From assembly GCA_900473045.1 (NCBI GenBank), contig UCKS01000023.1, forward strand, positions 148,840 through 212,839: DNA of 64,000 nt. The letters run 5' to 3'. Position 1 is the first letter of the stretch; each line of letters starts with the position of its first letter. Origin of the DNA: Hyphomicrobiales bacterium (GTDB lineage: Bacteria; Pseudomonadota; Alphaproteobacteria; Rhizobiales; Rhizobiaceae). The notes beneath the pieces are model-generated. The model was given only the letters and a program-made list of their open reading frames with translations, was not told where the DNA came from and searched no databases. The translations under genes and the position numbers were made by a program. Positions 36,287 to 46,494 of the stretch are shown piece after piece.

Positions 36287-36304
36287 TTTTATCAAACGGT
36301 AAAA
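36287..36304. promoter_or_regulatory. RutR-like operator upstream of preT
   Basis: Read on the minus strand this is TTTTACCGTTTGATAAAA. It differs at only 3 of 18 positions from the box at 30776-30793 and lies in the AT-rich promoter region of preT. The common form is TTTnACCGnTTGnTAAAA. Confidence 0.6.
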
Positions 36305-36434
36305 TTTTAAAACGAAAATCGCAGGAATCCCAGCGCCGTAGGGGTTTCAAAGGCTCAGTGAGTGGAGGCGTCATGGTCTGTGTTTGACAGACGCCGGGAA
36401 AAAGTGTCAGCACATCGTTCAGGGAGTAAGGACA

Positions 36435-37388
36435 ATGGCGCGCAGACCGGACGGCAATAACAGGCTCGATGACGCCGCGCGTGCAGGCTGGCTTTATTAT
36501 GTCGCCGGGCGCACACAGGACGAAATCGCCTCCATCATGGGTATCTCCCGCCAGTCGGCACAGCGGCTGGTTTCACTGGCCATGGCCGAGCGCCTGATCA
36601 AGGTTCGCCTCGATCATCCGATCGCCGCCTGTCTTGAACTCGGACTTCGCCTCAAGGAAAAATTCGACCTGCGGCAAGTGGATATCGTGCCGAGCGACCC
36701 CGGGTCTTCGTCGACCACGGTCGGCATTGCCGAGGCTGGAGCGGCGGAGATCGAGCGCTGGTTGAAATCGGCCGATCCGATCATTCTGGCGATCGGCACG
36801 GGGCGAACGCTGAAGGCGGCGATCGACCAGTTGCCGGCAATGGACTGTCCGCAGCATCGCATCGTGTCCCTGACCGGCAATATCGGCCTTGATGGATCGG
36901 CCGCGTACTACAACGTCATCTTCTCGATGGCGGATGCGGTCAAGGCGCGGCATTTTCCGATGCCGCTGCCGGTTCTGGTGTCTTCGCCGGAGGAGCGGGC
37001 GCTGCTGCACAATCAGGCGCTGGTCAAATCGGCATTGCAGCTGGGCTCGGAGGCCAATGTTGCCTTCGTCGGTGTCGGTGAACTCGGCCAGGACGCTCCC
37101 CTGTGCGAGGATGGCTTTCTTGCGCGCGACGAGATGATGCAACTGATGGACGAGGGGGCTGCGGGCGAAATCTGCGGCTGGATGTTTGACCGTGACGGGC
37201 AGATGTTGTCCGGCAGCATCAACAAGCGCGTTGCCAGCGTGCCCTTGCCGTCGCGTGATTCGGCAACCGTGATCGGCATCGCCAAAGGCCGGCGCAAACA
37301 GGTCGCTTTGCGGGCTGCCCTGACGGGGCGGGTGATCAACGGTTTGATCACGGACGAGGCGACAGCCGAGTTTTTGCTCGCCAACTGA
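36435..37388 (+). CDS. SorC-family sugar-binding transcriptional regulator
   Basis: This regulator has 317 residues. An N-terminal HTH (ARAGWLYYVAGRTQDEIASIMGISRQSAQRLV) is joined to a SorC/DeoR-like effector domain (ILAIGTGRTLKAAI, AFVGVGELGQDAPL, VIGIAKGRRKQVALRAALTGRVINGLITDE). In rhizobia such a gene precedes smoEFGK and controls polyol use. It reads in the same direction as the polyol operon, 153 nt upstream. The ATG at 36435 has ggagtaag before it. The effector is probably a polyol or its phosphate. Confidence 0.9.
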   Translation: MARRPDGNNRLDDAARAGWLYYVAGRTQDEIASIMGISRQSAQRLVSLAMAERLIKVRLDHPIAACLELGLRLKEKFDLRQVDIVPSDPGSSSTTVGIAEAGAAEIERWLKSADPIILAIGTGRTLKAAIDQLPAMDCPQHRIVSLTGNIGLDGSAAYYNVIFSMADAVKARHFPMPLPVLVSSPEERALLHNQALVKSALQLGSEANVAFVGVGELGQDAPLCEDGFLARDEMMQLMDEGAAGEICGWMFDRDGQMLSGSINKRVASVPLPSRDSATVIGIAKGRRKQVALRAALTGRVINGLITDEATAEFLLAN

Positions 37389-37464
37389 GCCGCCGGACAG
37401 AAATTTTCACAAGCAAAATCAAATAGGCCGCCGGGCGTTTCTGCACTGCAGCAACGAATGCCGA

Positions 37465-37517
37465 TTGACATTTTTCGCGGATATGTGAGTAATTGCCCAC
37501 GAGCAAGGCAAATGCTC
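37465..37517 (+). promoter_or_regulatory. Promoter and candidate operator of the polyol operon
   Basis: TTGACA (37465-37470) is followed after 17 nt by AGTAAT (37488-37493). Just downstream lie the inverted repeat GAGCA (37501-37505) and TGCTC (37513-37517) and the overlapping TTGCC/GGCAA pair. Their position at the start of transcription suggests a repressor site, probably for the SorC-type regulator. Confidence 0.5.
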
Positions 37518-37541
37518 ATAACTCTTCTGGGAGGAAGATAT

Positions 37542-38852
<1,311 letters not shown>

Positions 38853-38869
38853 GTTCCTTCCCAAGGACA

Positions 38870-38897
38870 GGCAGCCCGGACTACCATCCGGGTTGCC
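38870..38897 (+). terminator. Hairpin after smoE (mRNA stabiliser or attenuator)
   Basis: GGCAGCCCGGA (38870-38880) pairs with TCCGGGTTGCC (38887-38897), an 11-bp stem with one G-U pair and a 6-nt loop. No T tract follows. It probably stabilises the smoE message. Confidence 0.6.
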
Positions 38898-38905
38898 AAA
38901 TTTCA

Positions 38906-38954
38906 CCTGACGTCACCCGCTGTGAAGTCTATTGTCGCTGCGTCTGACGTCAGG
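38906..38954 (+). repeat. Inverted pair of TGACGTCA palindromes between smoE and smoF
   Basis: CCTGACGTCA (38906-38915) and TGACGTCAGG (38945-38954) are exact inverted copies with 29 nt between. CTTTTCC follows. Each copy contains the palindrome TGACGTCA. It may fold as a second attenuating hairpin or be a two-site operator. Confidence 0.55.
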
Positions 38955-39041
38955 CTTTTCCAAAAGAATACCAAGGCGGCCGGTTTGCTGCCCTCCCGGC
39001 GGGGCGGGTGTCCGTACCGGCATCAGAGGGAGGGTGTTGAA

Positions 39042-39914
39042 ATGGCTACGCAGAATACGCGGGTGCTTGCGCGCTGGATGATGGCCCCGTCGGTTGGGCT
39101 TCTCCTGATCTGGATGATCGTACCACTGGCGATGACGCTGTGGTTCTCGTTCCAGAACTACAATCTGCTCAATCCCGGCAATGTCAGTTTCGCTGGCCTG
39201 TTCAACTACCAGTATTTCTATTCGGATCCGGCTTTTTTCCAGTCCATCTGGAACACGCTGCTCATCGTGTGCGGCGTGCTTTTTATCACGGTCATCGGCG
39301 GCGTCGCCATTGCGCTGATGCTCGATCAGCCGATGTGGGGGCAGGGGCTCGTCCGCATCCTGGTGATCTCGCCGTTCTTCGTCATGCCGCCGGTGGCGGC
39401 ACTGGTCTGGAAGAACATGATCATGCATCCACAATATGGCGTGTTTGCCGATATCAGCCGCTTTTTCGGGCTGCAGCCTGTCGACTGGTTCGGGCAGTAT
39501 CCGCTGTTTTCGATCATCATCATCGTCGCCTGGCAGTGGCTGCCGTTTGCAACGCTGATCCTTCTGACGGCGCTGCAATCGCTTGATGGCGAGCAGAAGG
39601 AAGCCGCCGAGATGGATGGCGCAGGTTTCGTCAACCGCTTCATCTACCTGACGGTACCGCATCTGGCCCGCTCAATCACGGTCGTCATCCTGATCCAGAC
39701 GATCTTCCTTCTGGGCGTCTATGCCGAAATCCTCGTCACCACCAATGGTGGCCCGGGCTACGCATCGACCAACCTGCCGTTCCTGATCTACCGCACCGCC
39801 CTGCTCGGCTACGATGTCGGCGGCGCTTCGGCAGGTGGTATCATCGCAGTCATCCTCGCCAATATCGTCGCCTTCTTCCTGATGCGCGCCGTTGGCAAGA
39901 ACCTCGACAAATAA
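39042..39914 (+). CDS. smoF: Polyol ABC transporter permease SmoF
   Basis: This is an inner-membrane permease of the polyol importer, MalF type, with 290 residues and six membrane segments. The permease loop is EAAEMDGAGFVNRFIYLTVPHL. The ATG at 39042 has agaggga upstream; 40 open codons before it lack homology. smoG begins 13 nt after its stop. Confidence 0.93.
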   Translation: MATQNTRVLARWMMAPSVGLLLIWMIVPLAMTLWFSFQNYNLLNPGNVSFAGLFNYQYFYSDPAFFQSIWNTLLIVCGVLFITVIGGVAIALMLDQPMWGQGLVRILVISPFFVMPPVAALVWKNMIMHPQYGVFADISRFFGLQPVDWFGQYPLFSIIIIVAWQWLPFATLILLTALQSLDGEQKEAAEMDGAGFVNRFIYLTVPHLARSITVVILIQTIFLLGVYAEILVTTNGGPGYASTNLPFLIYRTALLGYDVGGASAGGIIAVILANIVAFFLMRAVGKNLDK

Positions 39915-39927
39915 GGGAGGCAAGACC

Positions 39928-40752
39928 ATGGCCCGCGCAGTTTCGACCAGAAGAACCGTCTTCTTCACCATCGTCGCCTGGATCATCGCACTCGTGATCT
40001 TCTTCCCGATCCTCTACACGATCATCACCTCGTTCAAATCGGAGACCGAGGCGATCCAGGGGTTCAACCTCATCCCGTCCGGTACGGTTGAAAGCTATGC
40101 CGCCGTTCAGGCGCAGAGCAATTACTTCAAATTCTTCCTGAACTCGGTCATCATCTCCGTGGGATCGACGCTGCTTGCGCTGTTGATCTCGGTACCGGCC
40201 GCATGGTCGATGGCGTTTTCACCGACCAACAAGACCAAGGACATCCTGATGTGGATGCTCTCCACCAAGATGATGCCGGCCGCAGCGGTCATGGTGCCGA
40301 TCTACCTTCTGTTTCGTGACTTCGGCCTGCTCGACAGCCGCTTCGGCCTGACCGTCATGCTGACGATGATCAATCTGCCGATCGTTGTCTGGATGCTCTA
40401 CACCTACTTTCGCGAAATCCCCGGCGAGATCCTGGAAGCCTCGCGGATGGATGGAGCGTCGCTCTGGGGGGAGATCTGGTACGTGCTGACGCCGATGGCG
40501 GTTCCCGGTATCGCCTCGACCATGCTGCTCAACATCATTCTGGCCTGGAACGAAGCGTTCTGGACGATCCGCCTGACCACCACCAATGCAGCGCCGCTGA
40601 CGGCCTTCATCGCTTCGTTCTCCAGCCCGCAAGGGCTGTTCTGGGCCAAGCTCTCGGCAGCCTCGACCCTTGCGATTGCACCGATCCTGATCATGGGCTG
40701 GTTCTCACAGAAACAACTCGTCCGCGGCCTGACTTTTGGCGCCGTGAAGTAA
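39928..40752 (+). CDS. smoG: Polyol ABC transporter permease SmoG
   Basis: This is the MalG-type permease partner of SmoF, 274 residues. The EAA-type loop is EILEASRMDGASLWGEIWYVLTPM, and an N-terminal membrane helix (FFTIVAWIIALVIFFPILYTI) follows a short basic start. The ATG at 39928 has gggaggcaag 3 nt before it. The ATPase gene smoK follows after 27 nt. Confidence 0.93.
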   Translation: MARAVSTRRTVFFTIVAWIIALVIFFPILYTIITSFKSETEAIQGFNLIPSGTVESYAAVQAQSNYFKFFLNSVIISVGSTLLALLISVPAAWSMAFSPTNKTKDILMWMLSTKMMPAAAVMVPIYLLFRDFGLLDSRFGLTVMLTMINLPIVVWMLYTYFREIPGEILEASRMDGASLWGEIWYVLTPMAVPGIASTMLLNIILAWNEAFWTIRLTTTNAAPLTAFIASFSSPQGLFWAKLSAASTLAIAPILIMGWFSQKQLVRGLTFGAVK

Positions 40753-40779
40753 CGCACAGAAAAGACTTGGGAGGCACGC

Positions 40780-41781
40780 ATGGGCAATATTCAACTGAAA
40801 AAGGTCAACAAGAGCTTTGGCGCGACGCAGGTCATTCCCGGCATCGACCTGACGATCAACGAGGGCGAGTTCGTCGTCTTTGTTGGTCCCTCAGGTTGCG
40901 GAAAATCGACGCTGTTGCGGTTGATCGCCGGCCTTGAAGATACGTCTTCGGGCACGATCGAGATCGACGGCCGTGACGTCACCGGCATGGCACCGGCCAA
41001 ACGCGGACTGGCGATGGTGTTCCAGTCCTATGCGCTCTATCCGCATATGACGGTGCGCAACAATATCGCCTTTCCCTTGAAGATGGCGAAGATGGATCAT
41101 GGTGCCATCGACAAGAAGGTGACGGAAGCGGCGCGCGTGCTCAACCTCACCAACTATCTCGACCGGCGCCCCGGCCAGCTCTCGGGCGGTCAGCGCCAGC
41201 GCGTCGCCATCGGCCGTGCCATCGTGCGCGAACCCTCGGCCTTCCTGTTCGACGAACCGCTGTCCAACCTCGACGCCGCCTTGCGCGGGACGATGCGGCT
41301 TGAGATCAGCGAGCTTCATCATCAGTTGAAAACGACGATGATCTACGTCACGCATGACCAGGTCGAAGCCATGACTATGGCCGACAAGATCGTCGTTCTC
41401 AACGCCGGCAATATCGAGCAGGTTGGCTCGCCACTCGATCTCTACCATCGCCCGGACAATATCTTCGTCGCCGGCTTCATCGGCTCGCCGCGGATGAACT
41501 TTGCAACCGGCGAATTTTCCAAGCCGTATAGTGCGCATACGATCGGTGTTCGCCCGGAGCACCTCAAACTCTCGACTGAATCGGGGGTTTGGCGTGGCAC
41601 TGTCGGTGTCGCCGAACATCTGGGATCGGATACGTTCCTGCACATTCATGTCGAGGGCGTCGGGCTGGTGACAGCCCGGGTGGGCGGCGATTTTGCAGTC
41701 AAGCATGGCGACAAGGTCTTCCTCACACCGGAAGAGGGCCGCGTGCACAAGTTCAACGACAAGGGGCTTGCAGTTCGATGA
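40780..41781 (+). CDS. smoK: Polyol ABC transporter ATP-binding protein SmoK
   Basis: This is a MalK/UgpC-type ATPase of 333 residues. Walker A is [12 protein letters not shown], signature [15 protein letters not shown], Walker [14 protein letters not shown], and the switch His is in [16 protein letters not shown]-terminal TOBE-type regulatory region begins near residue 240. The stop overlaps smoS by ATGA. The ribosome site is gggaggc. Confidence 0.95.
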   Translation: MGNIQLKKVNKSFGATQVIPGIDLTINEGEFVVFVGPSGCGKSTLLRLIAGLEDTSSGTIEIDGRDVTGMAPAKRGLAMVFQSYALYPHMTVRNNIAFPLKMAKMDHGAIDKKVTEAARVLNLTNYLDRRPGQLSGGQRQRVAIGRAIVREPSAFLFDEPLSNLDAALRGTMRLEISELHHQLKTTMIYVTHDQVEAMTMADKIVVLNAGNIEQVGSPLDLYHRPDNIFVAGFIGSPRMNFATGEFSKPYSAHTIGVRPEHLKLSTESGVWRGTVGVAEHLGSDTFLHIHVEGVGLVTARVGGDFAVKHGDKVFLTPEEGRVHKFNDKGLAVR

Positions 41782-42551
41782 CACGGCTTCAGGGAAAAAG
41801 CGCACTGATCACCGGATCGGCGCGCGGGATCGGGCGCGCTTTCGCGGAGGCTTATATCCGCGAGGGGGCAACCGTTGCGATTGCCGATATCAATCTCGAG
41901 CGCGCCACCATAACGGCTGGCGAGCTTGGGCCTTCGGCCTACGCGGTCCAGATGGACGTGACCAGCCAGGCGTCGATCGACGGGGCGATTGCTGTCGTGG
42001 TCGAAAAGGCTGGCGGGCTTGATATTCTGGTCAATAACGCGGCCCTGTTCGATCTCGCCCCGATCGTCGAGATCACGCGGGAAAGCTATGACCGGCTGTT
42101 TGCGATCAATGTCTCCGGCACGCTGTTCACCCTGCAGGCGGCCGCAAGGCAGATGATCGCGCAGGGACGCGGCGGCAAGATCATCAATATGGCAAGCCAG
42201 GCGGGGCGGCGCGGCGAAGCTCTTGTCGGAGTTTATTGCGCCACCAAAGCGGCGGTCATCAGCCTGACCCAATCGGCAGGGCTGGATCTCATCAAGCACG
42301 GCATCAACGTCAATGCGATTGCGCCCGGCGTTGTCGATGGCGAGCATTGGGATGGTGTCGATGCAATGTTTGCCAAGTACGAGAACCGTCCGCTTGGCGA
42401 AAAGAAGAAGCTGGTCGGCGCCGAGGTCCCCTTCGGGCGCATGGGCACGGCCGAAGACCTGACGGGCATGGCGGTTTTCCTCGCCTCCGCAGATAGCAAC
42501 TATGTCGTTTCGCAGACCTACAATGTTGATGGCGGCAACTGGATGAGCTGA
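41778..42551 (+). CDS. smoS: Sorbitol dehydrogenase SmoS (L-iditol 2-dehydrogenase)
   Basis: This is a short-chain dehydrogenase oxidising D-sorbitol to D-fructose with NAD, 257 residues. The cofactor motif is [11 protein letters not shown]. The catalytic residues Ser140, Tyr153 and Lys157 are at the positions known for Rhodobacter SmoS, supporting both the function and the start at 41778. NNAA and the proline-rich substrate loop are present. It may also oxidise galactitol or L-iditol. It is coupled to smoK by an ATGA overlap. Confidence 0.95.
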   Translation: MTRLQGKSALITGSARGIGRAFAEAYIREGATVAIADINLERATITAGELGPSAYAVQMDVTSQASIDGAIAVVVEKAGGLDILVNNAALFDLAPIVEITRESYDRLFAINVSGTLFTLQAAARQMIAQGRGGKIINMASQAGRRGEALVGVYCATKAAVISLTQSAGLDLIKHGINVNAIAPGVVDGEHWDGVDAMFAKYENRPLGEKKKLVGAEVPFGRMGTAEDLTGMAVFLASADSNYVVSQTYNVDGGNWMS

Positions 42552-42578
42552 GCTCACAGCTCGTCGAAAGGAATGAAC

Positions 42579-44063
42579 ATGACGACCAAACTTTCGCTCG
42601 CCAATCTCGACGCCATCAAGGCGACTGCCGCGATCCCAGCCTATGACCGATCCTCGTTGAAGGCTGGTATCGTCCACTTTGGCGTCGGCAACTTCCACCG
42701 CGCCCATCAGGCGATCTATCTCGACGATCTGTTCAACACCGGCAGCGACCACGACTGGGCAATTGTCGGGGCAGGGGTTCTGCCGTCGGATGAAGCGATG
42801 CGGGCGAAGCTCGAAGCCCAGGATTTCCTGACGACAGTGGTCGAGCAGGACAACAACAAGAGCGCTGCGCGCGTCACGGCGCCGATGATCGATTATCTGC
42901 GGCCGGGCAATGCAGCAGCGACGATAGCCGTGCTTGCCGATCCGGCGATCCGCATCGTGTCGCTGACGATTACCGAGGGCGGGTATTTCATTGATCCGGC
43001 CTCGGGCGTATTCAATCCCAAACACCCGGCCATCGTCGCCGACAGCCAAAACCCGGGCGATCCGAAGACCGTGTTCGGCCTGATCATTGCCGGGTTGAAA
43101 GCCCGCAAGGACAAGGGCATCGTGCCGTTCACGGTGATGTCCTGCGACAACATTCCAGGCAACGGCGAAGTGACACATGCGGCGGTTTCCGGCCTTGCGC
43201 GGCTGTCCGATCCAGAATTTGCCGAATGGATCGAGACCAATGTAGCGTTCCCGAATGGCATGGTCGACCGTATCACCCCGGCGACCGGCCCGCGCGAAGT
43301 CGGCATCGTTGCCGATGATTACGGTATCGACGATAACTGGCCGGTCTTTTGCGAAGAGTTCAAGCAATGGGTGCTGGAAGATCATTTTCCCGCTGGCCGG
43401 CCGGCGCTCGAAAAAGTCGGTGTCCAGTTCGTGCCGGATGTCGCGCCTTACGAGCACATGAAGATCCGTATCCTCAACGGCGGCCACGCGGCGATTGCCT
43501 ATCCGGCAGCGCTTCTCGACATACATTTCGTCCATGAGGCGATGGAGGACAAGACGGTTTGCGCCTTCCTGGCAAAGCTGGAAGAGGACGAGATCATCCC
43601 GGTCATCCCGCCGGTGCCGAACACCGATCTGAATGCCTATTTCAAGAAGGTCGAGTCGCGGCTGTTCAATCCGAAGATTGCCGACACCATTCCGCGCCTT
43701 GCGCAGGACGGTTCCAACCGGCAGCCGAAATTCATTCTGCCGACGACGGCTGACCGACTGCGGCGCGGCGAAGACGTTGTCGGTCTGGCGCTGGTGTCGG
43801 CGCTCTGGTGCAGGTACTTTGCGGGAACCTCCGATAGCGGCACGCCGATCGCCTTCAACGATGCCAGCGCCGACCGGCTTCATGCCGCGGCGATAAAAGC
43901 CAAGGACGATCCACAGGCCTTTCTTGCGCTTTCGGACATCTTCGGCGATGTTGCGCAATCAACGCTGTTCCAGAAACGGTTTGCACACGCGCTGCGCACG
44001 CTTTGGGACAAGGGCACGCGGGCAACGCTGCAGCTCTATCTCGACGGAAAACTTGGAGAATGA
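42579..44063 (+). CDS. mtlK: Mannitol 2-dehydrogenase (polyol long-chain dehydrogenase)
   Basis: This enzyme oxidises D-mannitol to D-fructose, and often D-arabitol to D-xylulose, with NAD. With the start at 42579 it has 494 residues, and the catalytic Lys295, Asn300 and His303 (KIRILNGGH) fall exactly at the numbers of the Pseudomonas enzyme. The alternative ATG at 42573 would sit directly against the AAAGGA ribosome site and is rejected. The N-terminal FGVGNFHRAHQAIYLD is diagnostic of the family. Confidence 0.96.
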   Translation: MTTKLSLANLDAIKATAAIPAYDRSSLKAGIVHFGVGNFHRAHQAIYLDDLFNTGSDHDWAIVGAGVLPSDEAMRAKLEAQDFLTTVVEQDNNKSAARVTAPMIDYLRPGNAAATIAVLADPAIRIVSLTITEGGYFIDPASGVFNPKHPAIVADSQNPGDPKTVFGLIIAGLKARKDKGIVPFTVMSCDNIPGNGEVTHAAVSGLARLSDPEFAEWIETNVAFPNGMVDRITPATGPREVGIVADDYGIDDNWPVFCEEFKQWVLEDHFPAGRPALEKVGVQFVPDVAPYEHMKIRILNGGHAAIAYPAALLDIHFVHEAMEDKTVCAFLAKLEEDEIIPVIPPVPNTDLNAYFKKVESRLFNPKIADTIPRLAQDGSNRQPKFILPTTADRLRRGEDVVGLALVSALWCRYFAGTSDSGTPIAFNDASADRLHAAAIKAKDDPQAFLALSDIFGDVAQSTLFQKRFAHALRTLWDKGTRATLQLYLDGKLGE

Positions 44064-44067
44064 CTTC

Positions 44068-44139
44068 ATGACGCTTCAGCCCCAGGGTAACGTCGTGGCC
44101 ACATCCTGCGGCCACTCTGGCGGGCAAGCGGTGGTCTGA
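44068..44139 (+). CDS. Possible 23-residue leader peptide before the HAD gene
   Basis: A short ORF begins 4 nt after mtlK stops and ends 5 nt before the HAD start. GGAG lies 9 nt before its ATG, whereas the HAD gene has no clear site of its own. It could couple translation of the two genes. It contains the hairpin GTGGCC/GGCCAC. No homology is recognised, and it may be chance. Confidence 0.3.
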   Translation: MTLQPQGNVVATSCGHSGGQAVV

Positions 44140-44144
44140 CGCAG

Positions 44145-44840
44145 ATGAATACGCATCCGCCAAAACTGGTGATTTTCGATTGCGACGGGGTTCTGGTCGA
44201 TAGCGAACCCTTGTCGCTTGATGTGCTGGTGCGCGTGCTGCGCAATGCCGGTGTCGACATGGATACCGAAGAGGCGACCGAGCGGTTTCTCGGCAAGAGC
44301 CTGAAGACCATGTCGGATATCCTGCATGAGGATTACGGTCTGGCGGTGGACGATCATTTCCTGGAGGAGATGCGGCTTGATCTCTACCAGCGGTTCCGGC
44401 AGGAATTGCAGCCGGTGGCGGGCATTTCCACGGCGCTCGATCAGCTCGATCTGCCCCGTTGTGTTGCCTCGTCGAGCCAGATGGAGCGCATCCGGCTTTC
44501 GCTCACCATCACCGGGTTGATCGACAAGCTCGAGCCCTATCTGTTCAGCTCAAGCATGGTCAAGCATGGCAAGCCGGCGCCGGATCTGTTTTTGCACGCC
44601 GCGGCCGAGATGAGCACGCCACCGGAAAACTGTATTGTCGTTGAAGACAGTCCTGCCGGGATCGAGGCGGCCAAGGCTGCAGGCATGCGGGTTTTCGCCT
44701 TCGCCGGTGCCTCACATGCAAAGTCCGAGCGGCATCTGGAATCATTGCGGCAGCTTTCGCCGGACGTGCTGTTTGACGACATGCGGGAATTGATCCATTT
44801 TGTCCGTAAAGAACAAAGGGATGGGAACGCAGGGCTCTGA
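44145..44840 (+). CDS. HAD-superfamily hydrolase (phosphoglucomutase-like)
   Basis: This is a predicted sugar-phosphate phosphatase of 231 residues. Motif I is VIFDCDGVLVDSEPL, motif II begins VASSSQ, the motif III lysine is in KHGKPAPDLF, and motif IV is IVVEDSPAGIEAAKAAGM. It fits the beta-phosphoglucomutase/phosphatase branch. In the polyol operon it may remove phosphate from dead-end sugar or polyol phosphates. The start is ATG 44145. The stop overlaps the FGGY kinase start by one base. Confidence 0.9.
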   Translation: MNTHPPKLVIFDCDGVLVDSEPLSLDVLVRVLRNAGVDMDTEEATERFLGKSLKTMSDILHEDYGLAVDDHFLEEMRLDLYQRFRQELQPVAGISTALDQLDLPRCVASSSQMERIRLSLTITGLIDKLEPYLFSSSMVKHGKPAPDLFLHAAAEMSTPPENCIVVEDSPAGIEAAKAAGMRVFAFAGASHAKSERHLESLRQLSPDVLFDDMRELIHFVRKEQRDGNAGL

Positions 44841-46420
44841 TGGCTGATTTGATCGTTGCTGTCGATGTCGGAACCGGCAGCGCTCGCGCTGGCATTTTCG
44901 ATCGGCATGGCAAACAGTTGGCCCGCGCGGATTATCCGATTGCGATGAACCGGCCTGAGGAAAATCACGCCGAGCATGATTCCGAGAATATCTGGTCCGC
45001 CGTCTGCATCGCGGTCAAGACGGCCCGCGCCAAGGCAGGCGTACCTGCCGAATCCATTGCCGCAATCGGCTTCGACGCAACCTGCTCGCTGGTGGTGCGG
45101 GACAAGGACGGCGCGCCTCTGTCTGTCAATCGCAAGGGCGATCCGCGCTGGGACACGATCGTCTGGCTCGACCACCGGGCGCTAAAGCAGGCCGATTTCT
45201 GTACCGCGACCGAACATCCTGTGCTCAACCATTCCGGCCGTGTGATGTCTCCGGAAATGGAGATGCCGAAGCTGATGTGGCTGAAGCAGAACCTGCCGCA
45301 GCAATGGGAAAAGTCGGGGTATTTTTTCGATCTCGCCGACTTCATGTCCTGGCGGGCGACCGGCAACACGGCCCGGTCGCGCTGCACGCTGACGGCCAAG
45401 TGGAACTATCTGTCGCACAAGGAAAACGGCTGGCAGGACGAATTTCTCGAGGCAATCGGACTTGAGGACCTGCGCGAGCGTGGCGGCTTGCCGGAAAAGA
45501 CGCTCCCGGTCGGGCAATCTGTCGGACATCTGACGGCGGCCGCCGCCGCAGAACTCGGCCTGCACGAGGATTGCGCGGTCGCGACAGGGCTGATCGATGC
45601 CTATGCCGGCGCGATCGGTGTGCTTGGCGCGTTTGCCGGCGAACCGGACAAACTTGAGCGGCAACTCGCCCTGATCGCCGGCACCTCCAGTTGCATCGTT
45701 GCCTTTTCCAAGGAGATGAAACCGGGCTTTGGCATGTGGGGACCTTATTTCGAGGCGGCGTTTCAGGACAGTTGGCTGATCGAGGGGGGGCAATCGGCAA
45801 CGGGTGCGCTGCTTGATCATGTCGTGCGCAGCCACAGTGCCGGTGGCGAGCCGGATGCCGAGGTTCATGCCAGAATCGTTCTGCGTATTCAGGAGCTGCG
45901 CGCCGTGTACGGCAGCGAGTTTGCGGCCCGCCTGCATGTTCTGCCGGATTTTCACGGCAATCGATCTCCGCTCGCCGATCCCCATGCGCTCGGCGTCATC
46001 AGCGGCCTGACGCTGGATAGCTCGTTCGATGCACTCTGCCGGCTGTACTGGCGAACCTGCGTGGCGATTGCGCTCGGCATCCGCCACATTCTCGCAATGA
46101 TGAAAGAGGCGGGTTACGGTCTCGATACGCTGCATGTGACCGGCGGCCACGTTCGTAATGTGCTGTTGATGGAGCTTTATTCAGACGTGACCGGCTGCAC
46201 AGTCGTCGTGCCGGAAACCAATGACGCGGTTCTGCTCGGCACGGCCATGGTTGCCTCTGTGGCTGGCGGCCTCTATCCGGACCTGCGCGCAGCCGGACCT
46301 GCCATGTCTCCCGGCGGCCATACGCAATATCCGAATGTGGAGATGCGGGAAGTCTATGACCGCGATTATCGCAAATTTCTCAGCCTCTACAGGCACCGCG
46401 CCGAACTCGAAACGCTGTAA
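44840..46420 (+). CDS. FGGY carbohydrate kinase, probably D-ribulokinase
   Basis: This sugar kinase has 526 residues and two actin-like domains. The N-terminal ATP motif is VAVDVGTGSARAGIF and the C-terminal glycine motif is HVTGGHVRN. Residues 81-85 are TCSLV within GFDATCSLVV, a signature reported for the D-ribulokinase group (yeast YDR109C, human FGGY) rather than xylulokinases. Such genes are often annotated xylB. In this operon it would phosphorylate D-ribulose made from ribitol or a similar pentitol. The start ATG overlaps the HAD stop. Confidence 0.85.
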   Translation: MADLIVAVDVGTGSARAGIFDRHGKQLARADYPIAMNRPEENHAEHDSENIWSAVCIAVKTARAKAGVPAESIAAIGFDATCSLVVRDKDGAPLSVNRKGDPRWDTIVWLDHRALKQADFCTATEHPVLNHSGRVMSPEMEMPKLMWLKQNLPQQWEKSGYFFDLADFMSWRATGNTARSRCTLTAKWNYLSHKENGWQDEFLEAIGLEDLRERGGLPEKTLPVGQSVGHLTAAAAAELGLHEDCAVATGLIDAYAGAIGVLGAFAGEPDKLERQLALIAGTSSCIVAFSKEMKPGFGMWGPYFEAAFQDSWLIEGGQSATGALLDHVVRSHSAGGEPDAEVHARIVLRIQELRAVYGSEFAARLHVLPDFHGNRSPLADPHALGVISGLTLDSSFDALCRLYWRTCVAIALGIRHILAMMKEAGYGLDTLHVTGGHVRNVLLMELYSDVTGCTVVVPETNDAVLLGTAMVASVAGGLYPDLRAAGPAMSPGGHTQYPNVEMREVYDRDYRKFLSLYRHRAELETL

Positions 46421-46463
46421 AAACGACGAAATTTAACCGCTTCAAAAAAAATGAAATCGGTGC

Positions 46464-46488
46464 GGAACCTTTTGTTTGCCGGTCCGTT
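46464..46488 (+). promoter_or_regulatory. EcfG (general stress) promoter of a candidate small RNA
   Basis: GGAAC (46464-46468) is followed after exactly 16 nt by CGTT (46485-46488), the EcfG/RpoE2-type consensus. It points rightward into a region without a plausible gene that ends in a strong terminator at 46592-46625. Confidence 0.75.
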
Positions 46489-46494
46489 TCTCAC

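Noticed and set aside
33532..36387. Very long plus-strand open frame (951 codons) over preA and preT
   Set aside because: The minus strand encodes two complete, motif-rich proteins here. The plus frame has no recognisable domain and is an effect of high-GC codon bias.
41646..43958. 770-codon minus-strand open frame over smoK, smoS and mtlK
   Set aside because: It lies antisense to three well supported enzymes with exact catalytic residues, so it is a shadow.
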